This document shows, piece by piece, positions 28,612 to 37,834 of a DNA stretch of 64,000 nucleotides. A program made the position numbers and the translations under genes. Positions within the stretch are counted from its first letter, which is position 1. Every line of letters begins with the position of its first letter. The stretch is from Hymenobacter sp. 5317J-9 (GTDB taxonomy: Bacteria > Bacteroidota > Bacteroidia > Cytophagales > Hymenobacteraceae), in NCBI RefSeq assembly GCF_022921075.1, contig NZ_CP095050.1, forward strand, positions 806,001 through 870,000. The letters are read 5' to 3'. The notes under the pieces are model-generated. The model was not told the DNA's origin and did not search any database. It was given only the letters and a program-made list of their open reading frames with translations.

Positions 28612-29574
28612 ATGCTTCCTCAGTCCCAATGGGCTCCTTTCATCAAGCGCCGCGCGGCCGAGCTGGGCTTCATGGCCTGCGGTATTTCGAAGGCGGAGTT
28701 TCTGGAAGAGGAAGCCCCGCGCCTCGAAACCTGGCTCACGCGCCGCATGAACGGCAAGATGGGCTATATGGAAAACCACTTCGACAAGCGCCTCGACCCG
28801 CGCCTGCTGGTGGACGGCGCCAAATCGGTGATTTCGCTGCTGCTCAACTACTACCCCGCGCCGGAAACGCAGCAGCCCGACGACACGCTTAAAATCAGCA
28901 AATACGCCTACGGCCGCGACTACCACTTCGTCATCAAAGACAAGCTGAAGACGCTGCTGGCCGACATGGAAGCCGAAATCGGGCAAATTGGCGGGCGCTG
29001 CTTCGTCGACTCGGCGCCGGTGCTCGATAAGGCCTGGGCCAAGAAATCGGGCCTGGGCTGGGTGGGTAAGAACTCCAACCTCATCACGCCGGGCACGGGC
29101 TCGTTCTACTTCATAGCCGAGCTGATTGTGGACGTGGAGCTGCCCGCCGATGGGCCCATTCGGGACTACTGCGGCACCTGCACCAAGTGCGTGGACGCTT
29201 GCCCCACCCAAGCCATCACCGAGCCCTACGTGGTGGACGGCAGCAAATGCATCAGCTATTTCACCATCGAGCTCAAGGACCAGATTCCGACCGAGGTAGC
29301 CGGGCAGTTCGGCAACTGGGTATTTGGCTGCGATATCTGCCAGGATGTGTGCCCCTGGAACCGTTTCTCGAAGCCGCACAACGAGCCGCAGTTCGACCCC
29401 GCGCCCGGTCTTAAAGACCTGACGCCCGGCGACTGGCGCGAGATTACCCACGAATTATTTACGGAGTTGTTCCGCCAGTCGGCCGTGAAGCGAACGGGCT
29501 ACGAAGGGCTAAAACGCAATATTCGGTTTGTGGCCGATGGTTACCCCAGCGCCACCGTCGGCGAGGCACCCTGA
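28612..29574 (+). CDS. queG: Epoxyqueuosine reductase QueG
   Basis: 320 residues from the ATG at 28612. It catalyses the last step of queuosine synthesis in tRNA, using cobalamin and two 4Fe-4S clusters. The clusters are seen as [16 protein letters not shown] and [11 protein letters not shown]; the DUF1730 region holds YAYGRDYH and [10 protein letters not shown]. It lacks the C-terminal HEAT-like extension of some relatives and is of normal length for Bacteroidota. The 3' end overlaps the convergent small gene by 34 bases. Confidence 0.96.
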   Translation: MLPQSQWAPFIKRRAAELGFMACGISKAEFLEEEAPRLETWLTRRMNGKMGYMENHFDKRLDPRLLVDGAKSVISLLLNYYPAPETQQPDDTLKISKYAYGRDYHFVIKDKLKTLLADMEAEIGQIGGRCFVDSAPVLDKAWAKKSGLGWVGKNSNLITPGTGSFYFIAELIVDVELPADGPIRDYCGTCTKCVDACPTQAITEPYVVDGSKCISYFTIELKDQIPTEVAGQFGNWVFGCDICQDVCPWNRFSKPHNEPQFDPAPGLKDLTPGDWREITHELFTELFRQSAVKRTGYEGLKRNIRFVADGYPSATVGEAP

Positions 29575-29756
29575 GGGTTGCCGAATACCTTTTTCAACAC
29601 CCGCCGGTACACACGCGCAAATTGCTGGTAGCACCACGCCCGAAAATCGGTGAGCTCGGCGGGCACCAGCATCTTGAGTGCTTTGCGCAGTTCTTTCTCG
29701 AACAGCACTTTGCTGAAACTGACTTTAAGCAGAATCATTTTCACGTAGTCTAGCAT
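29541..29756 (-). CDS. Small conserved basic protein of unknown function
   Basis: 71 residues from the ATG at 29756; longer in-frame starts exist, but the recognisable part begins with [20 protein letters not shown]. The body is helical and basic ([20 protein letters not shown]), a pattern I recall as a short conserved protein in Cytophagales without assigned function. It overlaps the end of queG on the opposite strand. The C-terminal tail ([11 protein letters not shown]), encoded within the queG overlap, is low in information. Confidence 0.65.
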   Translation of the reverse strand: MLDYVKMILLKVSFSKVLFEKELRKALKMLVPAELTDFRAWCYQQFARVYRRVLKKVFGNPQGASPTVALG

Positions 29757-29907
29757 AGCATCAAAGAATACGGGGAGGGGAAGGGTGAAGGGGCCTCGGG
29801 CTCCCGGGAAGAGCCTGGCAGCCACCTGATAAGAAAGATACAACATGAAGGCGGCGCAGCGCAAGAGGGGGCAAAATGCGCCGCCAGACCCGGGTGCCCC
29901 AATACGC

Positions 29908-29935
29908 AAAAAGAGCAGCCTGAGCCGCTCTTTTT
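29908..29935. terminator. Terminator of the first ferritin-like operon
   Basis: 12-base arms with one mismatch (AAAAAGAGCAGC / GCCGCTCTTTTT). On the minus strand it follows the stop at 29978 and ends in a T-run. Confidence 0.7.
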
Positions 29936-29977
29936 CGGGAGAATGCCAAAATTATGTATCGTTCTATATTTCCCTAT

Positions 29978-30829
29978 TTAATAGAACAAATTGAGGGCGG
30001 CCTGCGCTACAGTGGTGCTTACGGGTTCGTCAAATGCCTCAGCCACTGAGGCGTCGCTCACAAAATTGAGGCGCAATACGCTCAGCAAGGTAGCAAATGG
30101 AACCAGAACGCCGGCCTGTTGCTCTTGCGCAAGGTTGCCTTCGCCGCCGGTAGCGGCCGTGGCCAGCACCTGGGCCGCTGCCGGCCGCGCAATGGCGGCA
30201 TCGGTGGCGCTGGGCCAGCTTTTTACGGCCACGCCGCGGTTGCGGCGCAGGGTGCGCACATGAGCCGAATGCTCGGCCTCGACGGCCACTATGCTCAGCG
30301 CTGCTTTGTAGAGCTTGGGGTCGTAGGAGATGTTGAACACCTGGCTGCGGTAGAGGCGGGCGCTCAGGTCTTCGAGCTGCTGCGCCAGGGCCAGAAAGTC
30401 GTCGTAGGCCGTGAGCACGTTGGGGAACAGCACGGGGTTGCCGGATGCGTTGCGCTGCCCGCTAAAGTCGAAGGTGGGCATGGCGGGCATAACGGCGCCG
30501 CTGTCCTGCAAGGCCTGCGTGAGCAGGGCCACGTGCTGGTTCTGGTGACGCAGGATGCGCTGGAAGTCGGGGACCTGCGCCGCCGGAATCAGGCTGGTGT
30601 TCGCCAGTGCCCGGGTGTAGAACGCCGACACCAGCCGCTCGAGCAGCAGAAGCTGGGTCAGGGCGTCGAGGGAGGTGTCTTTGGTTTCGGCGGCGGCGGG
30701 CAGGGCGGTGCCCAGGCCCAAGGGCAGCGCGGCCACGGCGGCCCGGCCCAGCTGCTGAAACAAGGCCCGACGCGGCGCGGCGGCGGTGGGGGCGGCCGCT
30801 ACGTGGTCAAGAATGGATATCAGCTTCAT
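29978..30829 (-). CDS. Ferritin-like (desiccation-related type) protein with partly degenerate iron site
   Basis: 283 residues. After an N-terminal region with a hydrophobic export-like segment (AAVAALPLGLGTALPAAA) comes a four-helix Ferritin_2/DUF4439-type domain. The helix signatures are LLLLERLVSAFY, HQNQHVALLTQAL, AQQLEDLSARLY and VAVEAEHSAHVRTLR. The second helix has HQNQH where the intact paralogues have HEDAH, so one Glu ligand is lost. Its ATG overlaps the stop of the upstream paralogue (ATGA), so the two are translationally coupled. Confidence 0.87.
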   Translation of the reverse strand: MKLISILDHVAAAPTAAAPRRALFQQLGRAAVAALPLGLGTALPAAAETKDTSLDALTQLLLLERLVSAFYTRALANTSLIPAAQVPDFQRILRHQNQHVALLTQALQDSGAVMPAMPTFDFSGQRNASGNPVLFPNVLTAYDDFLALAQQLEDLSARLYRSQVFNISYDPKLYKAALSIVAVEAEHSAHVRTLRRNRGVAVKSWPSATDAAIARPAAAQVLATAATGGEGNLAQEQQAGVLVPFATLLSVLRLNFVSDASVAEAFDEPVSTTVAQAALNLFY

Positions 30830-31569
30830 AAAACGGGAACGGGCAAATTGGCAACGGAAATAACGTACGGCGCAAAAAACGGCGCCAAGGCGGTGTTTAC
30901 CTCCACCGGGGTTCTGGGTTTGAGCTGGCCGGCGGCATTCACCACGTCATCGCTGGCAAACGAGCCGGGCGTGAGCAGGTCGCGCACCACGGCGGCGTGC
31001 CGGGCCTGCACCGAGGCGGCCTTCAGCAGCAGCACGCGCTGGTAGGGAGCACTGCTGGCCACCAGCGGCACCACCACCGGGTAAAGTGCCGCCGCCAGGT
31101 CTTCGAGCTGTTGGGCCGCAGCCAGCACCCCGGCCCGCGTGGTGAGCGTGAACGAAGTGAGCTTGAAAGCAAAGTCTACGGGGAAGAGCTGCACTGCCTT
31201 CGTGGAGTCGAGATAGTTGGGGTCGAGGAGTAGGTGCAGCAGCTCGCGGTAGGCTATTTCGTGGTCGCGCAGGTCCGAGAAGATGGCGCGCTCGGCGGTC
31301 GTCAGGTCAGTGGGCGGCGTTTCGTACACCTTCTGATATAGGGTGGACTTTGCCAGCGCCAGCAGGAAAAGGGAATACAACAGGCCGTTGTCGCCGGCCG
31401 GCAGCGTTATCAGGTTGGGGTCGGGCGCCACGGGCTCCGGGGTGGAGGTGTCGCACCCCGTGGCGGCTACCAGCGCCACCGTGGCGGCCGAAGCTGCCGA
31501 AACCCGCAAAAAACCGCGCCGTCCCAGCGGTTGAGCCCGCCAGGCAGGCGAAAAAGAGTGTTCAGACAT
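30826..31569 (-). CDS. Ferritin-like lipoprotein with Tat-type signal and degenerate iron site
   Basis: 247 residues. The N-terminus has a twin-arginine motif (GRRGFLRVSAASAA) and then a lipobox-like ATGC at residues 36-39, so it is probably exported folded and lipidated. The Ferritin_2 helices are present (LRDHEIAYRELLHLL, AAQQLEDLAAALY, ASVQARHAAVVRDLL), but the first-helix Glu is missing and the last helix has VQARH instead of VEARH. It may therefore not bind a di-iron centre, and could pair with the product of the coupled downstream gene. Confidence 0.87.
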   Translation of the reverse strand: MSEHSFSPAWRAQPLGRRGFLRVSAASAATVALVAATGCDTSTPEPVAPDPNLITLPAGDNGLLYSLFLLALAKSTLYQKVYETPPTDLTTAERAIFSDLRDHEIAYRELLHLLLDPNYLDSTKAVQLFPVDFAFKLTSFTLTTRAGVLAAAQQLEDLAAALYPVVVPLVASSAPYQRVLLLKAASVQARHAAVVRDLLTPGSFASDDVVNAAGQLKPRTPVEVNTALAPFFAPYVISVANLPVPVL

Positions 31570-31619
31570 GCGTAGTTAAATCAATCGGCCGGCCCGAAAC
31601 CTCGGGCCACGAGCTACCG

Positions 31620-31653
31620 CAAAGGTACTCGCTACCTGTTCAATGGTTGCAAA
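31620..31653 (-). promoter_or_regulatory. Promoter of the coupled ferritin-like pair
   Basis: On the minus strand TTTG (31653-31650), a 22-base spacer and TACCTTTG (31627-31620) match the Bacteroidota -33/-7 consensus. The ATG at 31569 lies about 50 bases downstream. Confidence 0.72.
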
Positions 31654-31663
31654 GGCCTAAAAA

Positions 31664-31700
31664 ACAAAGCCGGTTCCGCAACAGCGAAACCGGCTTTGTA
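31664..31700. terminator. Terminator of the second ferritin-like pair
   Basis: Arms 31664-31679 and 31684-31700 (ACAAAGCCGGTTCCGC against GCGAAACCGGCTTTGT) pair with one mismatch around a 4-base loop, downstream of the minus-strand stop at 31735. Confidence 0.75.
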
Positions 31701-31734
31701 AGCAAAATGTGCGCAGGGCAGTGGCCCGGGCAAG

Positions 31735-32592
31735 CTAGGCGCCAATCAGGCCGCCGGCGCGCGAGTTGTCCGTCACCTCGGCAGGCGTCAGGATTTCGTC
31801 GAACGAGGCAGCGGCGTCGGCCGCCGTGTAGGTCGTGTTTGGCGTGATGGCGTTGGCCGCAATCAGGTTCACGCCCGACTGCGTGGTGTTGCTTTCGGGA
31901 ATGGCACCCTGGTAGTGAGGCTGGCCGTCGAGGTCGCCGCTGCCCGTAATCCAGGGCGTTTGGGCGCGCATGGTGCGAATGTGGGCCGCGTGGCGGGCTT
32001 CCACCGAGTGGATGCGCAGGGCGGTTTCCAGCGGGTTATAGGTAGCGCCGCTGATGGTCACGTCGGCTAGGCCGAGCAGGTCGCCGGCGCGGCCTTTGTA
32101 GGCACGTACACCGGTATCTTCCAGCAGCTGGGCAACGCCCAGAATGCTGGTGGCGCCGCCGTAAAAGCTCGTCAATGAGCTGAAAACGCTTTGCTTGAAC
32201 GGTTTGTTGGTCACAGGCGTGCCACCGATGCCCGTTACAACGGCCTGCAGCAGGGCTACGTGCGCATCTTCGTGCTTGGAAATCTGGCGAATGGCAGTCT
32301 GGTCAGCGGCCGAAGCCGAAGCGAACAGGGAAGATGCAATCACCTTCTTGTAAAAGTCAGCTTCGAGTAATTCCAGCGTCAGGGCGTAGTTGAATACCTC
32401 CTTGGGGTCGCCGGCGGTGGTGCCCGCGTAGGCCTTGGTGAAGAACGAAGCCAGCAGAGCCGGGCCGGCAGCCATGGCCGCGCGCTTGCTCATGGAGGTG
32501 AGCGAGTTGAACACCGAGCGGCGGGTGTCGAGGCGACCCATTACGTCGGGGTCCACTTCGGCCAGTTGGTTGATTATATTGAAGAAATTCAT
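31735..32592 (-). CDS. Ferritin-like (desiccation-related type) protein with intact iron ligands
   Basis: 285 residues. The four helices carry all expected ligands: ALTLELLEADFY, SKHEDAHVALLQAV, VAQLLEDTGVRAY and HSVEARHAAHIRTMR. The N-terminus (MNFFNIINQLAEVDPDVMGR) has no strong cleavable signal, but a hydrophobic Ala-rich stretch follows near residue 40. The domain belongs to the Ferritin_2 family that includes plant desiccation-related protein PCC13-62. It is cotranscribed with the upstream paralogue, 33 bases away. Confidence 0.88.
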   Translation of the reverse strand: MNFFNIINQLAEVDPDVMGRLDTRRSVFNSLTSMSKRAAMAAGPALLASFFTKAYAGTTAGDPKEVFNYALTLELLEADFYKKVIASSLFASASAADQTAIRQISKHEDAHVALLQAVVTGIGGTPVTNKPFKQSVFSSLTSFYGGATSILGVAQLLEDTGVRAYKGRAGDLLGLADVTISGATYNPLETALRIHSVEARHAAHIRTMRAQTPWITGSGDLDGQPHYQGAIPESNTTQSGVNLIAANAITPNTTYTAADAAASFDEILTPAEVTDNSRAGGLIGA

Positions 32593-32625
32593 GGCGAGAA
32601 TTGATTACGAATGGAAGGGAAAGGA

Positions 32626-33402
32626 CTAGGCGTTGACGCCAATGCTGCTGCCGTCGAGCTTTTCCGTGATAAAGCCCTGCGCGACAGCCAGCACGGCCGA
32701 CGGGGCCATCACCAGGTCCAGGCCCTGGGCGTTCACCGAAGTGCTGGCGTTGCCATCTTCGGCAAAGGAGCCGGGCGCAACCAGGTCGCGGATGTAGGCA
32801 GCGTGGCGGGCTTCCACCGACACAATCTGGCCGGCAATAACCAGGTAGGCGGGCATTTTGATGAGCTTGCCGGCGCCATTGTAGGCAGCCACGCCGAGGT
32901 CTTCAAATGCTTTGGCCGTGGCCAGGATGGTGGTACGCGAGTCGAACGTACCAGCCGGATATTTCGGCGTGAGGCCGCGCAGTACCTGCCCAGCCGCGTC
33001 GCGGGTGAGGGCGGCCTTAAAGAAGTCGCGGTGAATGGCTTCGTGCTTGGCTACTTGCTGGAAGTACGAAAACTCGGTAGCGCCCAACAGGCTGGCGCCG
33101 TTAGACAGGGCAGCCACTTTGCTGTAGAAATCGGCTTCCAGCTGCTCCAGTGCATACGCGTAATTGAGTACGCCCACATCGCCCGAACCCAGGCTGATGG
33201 ACCCGTCGGCGGTGGTGGAGTTGCCAGCGGGGAGGTTGGGTTTCACCGGGTCCGAGTCTTTCGAGCACCCGGCCAGCACCAGGGCCGAGGCCCCGGCCGT
33301 AGCGCCGGCGTACATGAAGAAGGACCGCCGCTTGATGGGCGTGTACAGCGGCTGGGCGAACGTGGCGTCGTCGGAGCCGCGGGGCTGAAGATTGTCGGAC
33401 AT
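32626..33402 (-). CDS. Ferritin-like Tat lipoprotein with intact iron ligands
   Basis: 258 residues from the ATG at 33402; the frame is open upstream, but this start puts IKRRSFFMYAGATAGASA (twin-arginine type) and the lipobox LAGC in the right place. Ferritin_2 helices with full ligand sets follow: YALEQLEADFY, VAKHEAIHRDFFKAAL, AKAFEDLGVAAYNG and VSVEARHAAYIRDL. It is the first gene of the second ferritin-like pair and probably sits on the periplasmic side of a membrane. Confidence 0.88.
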   Translation of the reverse strand: MSDNLQPRGSDDATFAQPLYTPIKRRSFFMYAGATAGASALVLAGCSKDSDPVKPNLPAGNSTTADGSISLGSGDVGVLNYAYALEQLEADFYSKVAALSNGASLLGATEFSYFQQVAKHEAIHRDFFKAALTRDAAGQVLRGLTPKYPAGTFDSRTTILATAKAFEDLGVAAYNGAGKLIKMPAYLVIAGQIVSVEARHAAYIRDLVAPGSFAEDGNASTSVNAQGLDLVMAPSAVLAVAQGFITEKLDGSSIGVNA

Positions 33403-33661
33403 GGGTGAGAAGGAATTGGTGAAAAATGAATGACGCTTGAGAAAAGGCAAGGCAATGCCCCCGCGGGCCGGCGGCCCGTTCTGGAAGTGAAAACCTGAAC
33501 AGGGGGGGAGTTGTGAAGGCAGATACGGTGAGGCACGCTCAAAAGGATTCAATAAAGCCAAAATTTGTGTTGCAAGAATCCGAATTTATGAGTATACCAT
33601 TGGCGTTCAGGCTGCGGCAAAATCCCGATTCAACTGTTTAAACCTACTTTTAGGGGCTGCA

Positions 33662-35218
33662 ATGGCGCCAACATCTATGGGGAGAATTTTGGGAATACTC
33701 GCGTGGCTGTGGTGGCTGGGCGCCGCCGGTCTGGTGGCCGCTCAGCCCGGCACCCCGCCCCCGGCCGCACGCCCGGCCCTCGCCGCCGATGTGGTGCTGC
33801 TGCCCGGTCCGGCCACGCTGCCGGTCACGGGCACGTTCACGCTGGGCTTCCGGGTGCGCGGCGGCACCCTCGACAAGTACTCGGACTTCCCGGAGCTGGA
33901 GGGCTTCAAAAAAACCACCAAGGTGCGCACTAACACCACGCGCACCGTGCAGGGCCGCCGCTTCGTTGACGTCACCATCACCCAGCGCTACGTGCCCTAC
34001 GGCGAGGGTGAATTCGTCATCAAGCCGTTTCAGATGACGGTGAACGGCGTGGTGCTGAAAAGTGCCGGCGCCACGGTGCGCGTGGGGCCCGCGCCGGCTG
34101 CTCCCGCCCCGCCGGCCGCGGCCACGCCCGCCACGGGCCCGGCCCTCACCAAACCGGCCAACCCGGCCGCGCCGCTACAGGCCGTGGGCGACCTCGACAA
34201 GCTGTTTGGCAAGCCCAAGCCCGCGCTGTACCAAGACGTGCCCGACCACGCTTTTCTGGCCGTGGTGGCCGAGCGCCCCGGCGTGTTTGTGGGCCAGGGC
34301 GTGCGCGTGGGCTTGTATTTCTACCTCAAGCCCGAAGACCAGGCCCTGCTGGCGTTTCACGATTTCAACGACCAGCTGCCGCCGCTGCTGCACGAGCTGC
34401 ACCAGCCCACCGCCTGGCAGGAGCCCGGCCCCGAAGCCAGCGTGACCCCCGACACCGTGCGCCACCTCGGCGAGCGTTACCTGCGCTTCCGACTGGCCGA
34501 AAACGTGTACTATCCCCTCACGGCTCAGCCCCTGCGCTTCCCGCCCCTGGCCCTGACGATGATAAAGTTCAAGCTCCTCAAAAAGCCCGAGGCGGGCCAG
34601 GACAACCGCCTGGCTGGCTACAAAACCTACTACGCCCCCGCCGTGGCCGTGCAGGTGCGGCCCTTGCCGGAAGCTGCCCAGCGCGGCCCCGTGCCGGTGG
34701 GTACTTACAAGGTGAAGGAGGCCATCAGTCGGACGCGCTTTCGGGTGGGGGAGTCGTTCACGTATTCGTTTGGGGTAGAGGGACAGGGCAACTTGGCGGC
34801 GGTGCTAGCGCCGGTGTGGCCCGCCCGGCCCGGTCTAGAAGTGTACGGCCCGGAGGTGCGCGAGGAGCCTGCGCCGGGCGGCGGGCGCAAGCTGTTTCGC
34901 TACCGCCTGGTGGCCCGTCAGCCTGGTGTGCTGCCGCTCGATAGCCTGCTAAGCATCGTGGTGTTCGACCCCGTGACGGCTCGCTACGACACCCTGCGGC
35001 CAGAGCTGCGCCCCCAGATTCGCGGCGCCGCGCTGGTGGCCAGCCCGCTGCCCAAGCCCGAGGACGACCCCTTCTACGGTCCCGCCCTGGCCAATGCCGA
35101 CACCACCCTGCAGTCGGTGGACGTGTACCGCGACGTGCGGCGCTATGCCCAGTGGCTGCTGGTGGCGCTGGCCGGGGTGGCCGGGTTTGGCTGGTGGCGC
35201 GCCGGCCGGCGGGCGTAG
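33662..35218 (+). CDS. BatD-family membrane protein
   Basis: 518 residues with a signal peptide (GILAWLWWLGAAGLVAAQ). The N-terminal periplasmic part (FTLGFRVRGG, FPELEGFKKTTKVRT, TQRYVPYGEGEFVIKPF) matches BatD (Bacteroides aerotolerance) proteins. A C-terminal TM helix (QWLLVALAGVAGFGWW) anchors it. BatD usually accompanies BatA/B/C/E and a MoxR ATPase, but none of them is adjacent; the next gene is aroC. A start at the second Met (33677) is also possible. Confidence 0.85.
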   Translation: MAPTSMGRILGILAWLWWLGAAGLVAAQPGTPPPAARPALAADVVLLPGPATLPVTGTFTLGFRVRGGTLDKYSDFPELEGFKKTTKVRTNTTRTVQGRRFVDVTITQRYVPYGEGEFVIKPFQMTVNGVVLKSAGATVRVGPAPAAPAPPAAATPATGPALTKPANPAAPLQAVGDLDKLFGKPKPALYQDVPDHAFLAVVAERPGVFVGQGVRVGLYFYLKPEDQALLAFHDFNDQLPPLLHELHQPTAWQEPGPEASVTPDTVRHLGERYLRFRLAENVYYPLTAQPLRFPPLALTMIKFKLLKKPEAGQDNRLAGYKTYYAPAVAVQVRPLPEAAQRGPVPVGTYKVKEAISRTRFRVGESFTYSFGVEGQGNLAAVLAPVWPARPGLEVYGPEVREEPAPGGGRKLFRYRLVARQPGVLPLDSLLSIVVFDPVTARYDTLRPELRPQIRGAALVASPLPKPEDDPFYGPALANADTTLQSVDVYRDVRRYAQWLLVALAGVAGFGWWRAGRRA

Positions 35219-35220
35219 TT

Positions 35221-35331
35221 TTGGTGTTTGGTTGGTGGTTCTTGGTGCTTGGTCAAGAATTGGCTTGAAGACAAGCACGAAAAACCAGGCACCAAGCACC
35301 ATCGACCAAGCACCACCAACCAAACACCAAA
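35221..35331. repeat. Intergenic inverted repeat of 7-base units (TTTGGTG/CACCAAG type)
   Basis: The left side reads TTTGGTT, GGTGGTT, CTTGGTG, CTTGGTC. The right side reads CACCAAG, CACCATC, GACCAAG, CACCACC, AACCAAA, CACCAAA. It fills exactly the gap between the BatD stop and the aroC ATG and can fold into a long imperfect stem. Confidence 0.8.
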
Positions 35332-35332
35332 C

Positions 35333-36412
35333 ATGTCCAACTCTTTCGGCTCCCTCTTCCGCATCACCACCTTTGGCGAGTCGCACGGCGCGGGTATCGG
35401 CGTTATCATCGACGGCTGCCCGGCGGGCGTGGCCGTGGACGCGGCCCACATTCAGGCGGCGCTCGACCGGCGGCGGCCCGGCCAGTCGGCCCTCACCACC
35501 CCGCGCAAGGAAGCCGACACGGTGCACATTCAGTCGGGCCTGTTTGAAGGCGTGACTACGGGCACGCCCATCAGCCTGTTCATTCCCAACGCCGACCAAC
35601 GCTCCGACGACTACTCCCACATTGCCCACGCCTATCGCGCCAGCCACGCCGACTACACCTACGACGTGAAATACGGCCGCCGCGACTACCGCGGCGGCGG
35701 CCGCAGCTCGGCCCGCGAAACGGCCGCCCGCGTGGCCGCCGGGGCCGTGGCCATGCAGCTGCTAGCGCATTTCGGGGTGGAAATTGCCGCCTACGTCTCG
35801 GCCGTGGGCGAGGTAGAAGTGCCCGTGGCGTATCAGGAGCTGGATTTCGGCCTTATCGATACGAACCTGGTGCGCTGCCCGCATCCCGAAACCGCGGCCC
35901 GAATGGAAGCCCGCATCCGCGAAGCCCAGGCCGCGCACGACACGGTGGGCGGCGTGATAACGGGCGTGGCCCGGCACGTGCCCGCGGGCCTCGGCGAGCC
36001 CGTGTTCGACAAGCTGCCCGCCGTGTTGGGCCACGCGCTGCTCAGCATCAACGCCGTGAAAGGCTTTGAGTTCGGCTCGGGTTTCGAGGGCACCAAGCTG
36101 CCCGGCTCGGTGCACAACGACGAGTTTTATACCGACGAAACCGGCGCCGTGCGCACCCGCACCAACCACAGCGGCGGCAGCCAGGGCGGCATCTCCAACG
36201 GGCAGGATATCTATTTCCGCGTCGCCTTCAAGCCCGTGGCCACGCTGCTGCAGCCCCAGCAAACCATCAATGACCAGGGCGAAAGCATCACGCTGGTGGG
36301 CCGCGGCCGCCACGATGCCTGCGTGCTGCCCCGCGCCGTGCCCATCGTGGAAGCCATGACGCAGCTGGTACTGGCTGACCTGTTGCTGCGGGCGCGGGCC
36401 AATCGGTTGTAA
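35333..36412 (+). CDS. aroC: Chorismate synthase
   Basis: 359 residues from the ATG at 35333, which directly precedes the family start [14 protein letters not shown]. The enzyme converts EPSP to chorismate with reduced FMN, the last step of the shikimate pathway. The other two family signatures, [13 protein letters not shown] and the C-terminal [18 protein letters not shown], are present. The heptad repeat lies immediately upstream, leaving the leader made of repeat sequence. Confidence 0.97.
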   Translation: MSNSFGSLFRITTFGESHGAGIGVIIDGCPAGVAVDAAHIQAALDRRRPGQSALTTPRKEADTVHIQSGLFEGVTTGTPISLFIPNADQRSDDYSHIAHAYRASHADYTYDVKYGRRDYRGGGRSSARETAARVAAGAVAMQLLAHFGVEIAAYVSAVGEVEVPVAYQELDFGLIDTNLVRCPHPETAARMEARIREAQAAHDTVGGVITGVARHVPAGLGEPVFDKLPAVLGHALLSINAVKGFEFGSGFEGTKLPGSVHNDEFYTDETGAVRTRTNHSGGSQGGISNGQDIYFRVAFKPVATLLQPQQTINDQGESITLVGRGRHDACVLPRAVPIVEAMTQLVLADLLLRARANRL

Positions 36413-36430
36413 AAAAGACATCTGGCGCCG

Positions 36431-37702
36431 GTGCATCTGTTCTTCCTGCGATGGGGATTAATGCTGCTCTTGGTCGGCCAAGGGCAAGTGGCCTGGTCGC
36501 AGTGGGCCGAAGCGCCGGCGCCCATCTTTCGCTTTGCGCCGCCAAATTCGCCAGCCCGGCCGTTTGCGGCGGCTCGCTACCGTGGCACCGTGGGCCGGCA
36601 TCAAGTCACGGTTGAACTGGACCTGGGCAAAGACGAAAACGGCGACCCGGCCCTGCGCGGCACCGTGCGGTTTGCCGGCCAGCCCGCGGTGCTGCACTAC
36701 CTGCGGGCGTGGCCGGAATTTCGCCCCACTGCGGCCCTGCGGCTGGTAGAAGCCGACAGCGCCCAGCCAACCTTTGACGTAGGGTTTTGGCGGGCCAACC
36801 AACCCGCCGGTCCCCGCTTGACGGGGACGTGGACCGGCCCAACGGGGCTTCCGCTGCCATTTGAGCTGCGCGAAGACTACCACGACGACCAAGGCAAGCT
36901 TGCTGCTGTGCCCTATGAAATGCTCATGGTGGATTATGTGGCTGTGGGGGAGGAGGCGATGCGCAGTGCCGACTGGCGCCAGCGGGTGAGCCAAGACACG
37001 GTGCTGCGCCACGCCACTATGTACGGCATGTATGGCCAAGACTACCTGCACCTGCTGGGCCCTGACACCCTGCGCCCGGCGTTGGCCGACTTGCAGTGCC
37101 CGCCCCCGGCGGCCCGCGCTGCCGAACCCCGGCAAAGAGCCATCGAAAAGCTCAACCGCGTAGCCGAAGCGCGGCAACGGGGCGGCTACGAGGAGCCGCG
37201 CGGCACCGAAGAGGAATATAACAACCTTTTTGTGGAATACCTCGACCACGGGCTGTTATCCTGGGCCGAAGACCATTCGTACTGCTCGGGCACCTCTGCT
37301 TGCTCGCACGGCTTCACCCACGTAGTGTACGACCTGAATACGGGCGCAGCACTGATGCTGACCGATATTCTGCAGCCCGGTGCCGCGGTGGCCCTGCGCC
37401 ACGCCCTGGCCCGCCACCTGCGCACCGACGACGACCAATCCGACTTCGATGGCCCGGCGGGCCCCGGCGGAGAGCAACGCGCCGACGACGCCTTTGAGGG
37501 ACTGGCGTTGCCAGCCAACGACGATTTTGGCTTGGTCGAAAAGGGACTGGTGTTTCACTACAGCGACCGTGAGCTGCTGTCTTACCGTTATGGCCCCGAA
37601 CTGGTGGTGCCCTGGGCCGAGCTACTGCCGCTGCTACGGCCCAACTCGCCCATGGCCCGCATGCTGCGCGAGCGCGGGCTGTGGCGCTCAACTTCCCAAT
37701 AA
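36431..37702 (+). CDS. Exported protein with C-terminal DUF3298-like domain
   Basis: 423 residues from a GTG at 36431 (an ATG ten codons later is an alternative). The start HLFFLRWGLMLLLVGQGQVA is a signal peptide. The C-terminal segment YSCGTSACSHGFTHVVYDL-like region (here SYCSGTSACSHGFTHVVYDL), LMLTDIL, and FGLVEKGLVFHYSDRELLSY with VVPWAELLPLL resembles DUF3298, the periplasmic domain of RsiV-type proteins that binds lysozyme in Bacillus. The middle part is unassigned. It is 18 bases after aroC and may be cotranscribed. Confidence 0.72.
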   Translation: MHLFFLRWGLMLLLVGQGQVAWSQWAEAPAPIFRFAPPNSPARPFAAARYRGTVGRHQVTVELDLGKDENGDPALRGTVRFAGQPAVLHYLRAWPEFRPTAALRLVEADSAQPTFDVGFWRANQPAGPRLTGTWTGPTGLPLPFELREDYHDDQGKLAAVPYEMLMVDYVAVGEEAMRSADWRQRVSQDTVLRHATMYGMYGQDYLHLLGPDTLRPALADLQCPPPAARAAEPRQRAIEKLNRVAEARQRGGYEEPRGTEEEYNNLFVEYLDHGLLSWAEDHSYCSGTSACSHGFTHVVYDLNTGAALMLTDILQPGAAVALRHALARHLRTDDDQSDFDGPAGPGGEQRADDAFEGLALPANDDFGLVEKGLVFHYSDRELLSYRYGPELVVPWAELLPLLRPNSPMARMLRERGLWRSTSQ

Positions 37703-37778
37703 AGGCAGGTTGCCAGACGCCCGGCACAAACAAATCAATGTAGGTACATTTGCAACCTCTAGCGCCGCATTGCGGTTG

Positions 37779-37786
37779 TACCTTTG
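37779..37786 (+). promoter_or_regulatory. -7 box upstream of the Nfu gene
   Basis: TACCTTTG, with a second related box TACATTTG at 37745-37752, suggests one or two tandem promoters 49 and 83 bases before the ATG at 37835. Confidence 0.55.
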
Positions 37787-37834
37787 CCGTTGCAAACGCG
37801 TCAAGCTTTCCCCTTGATTTTAAGCCCCCCAGCC

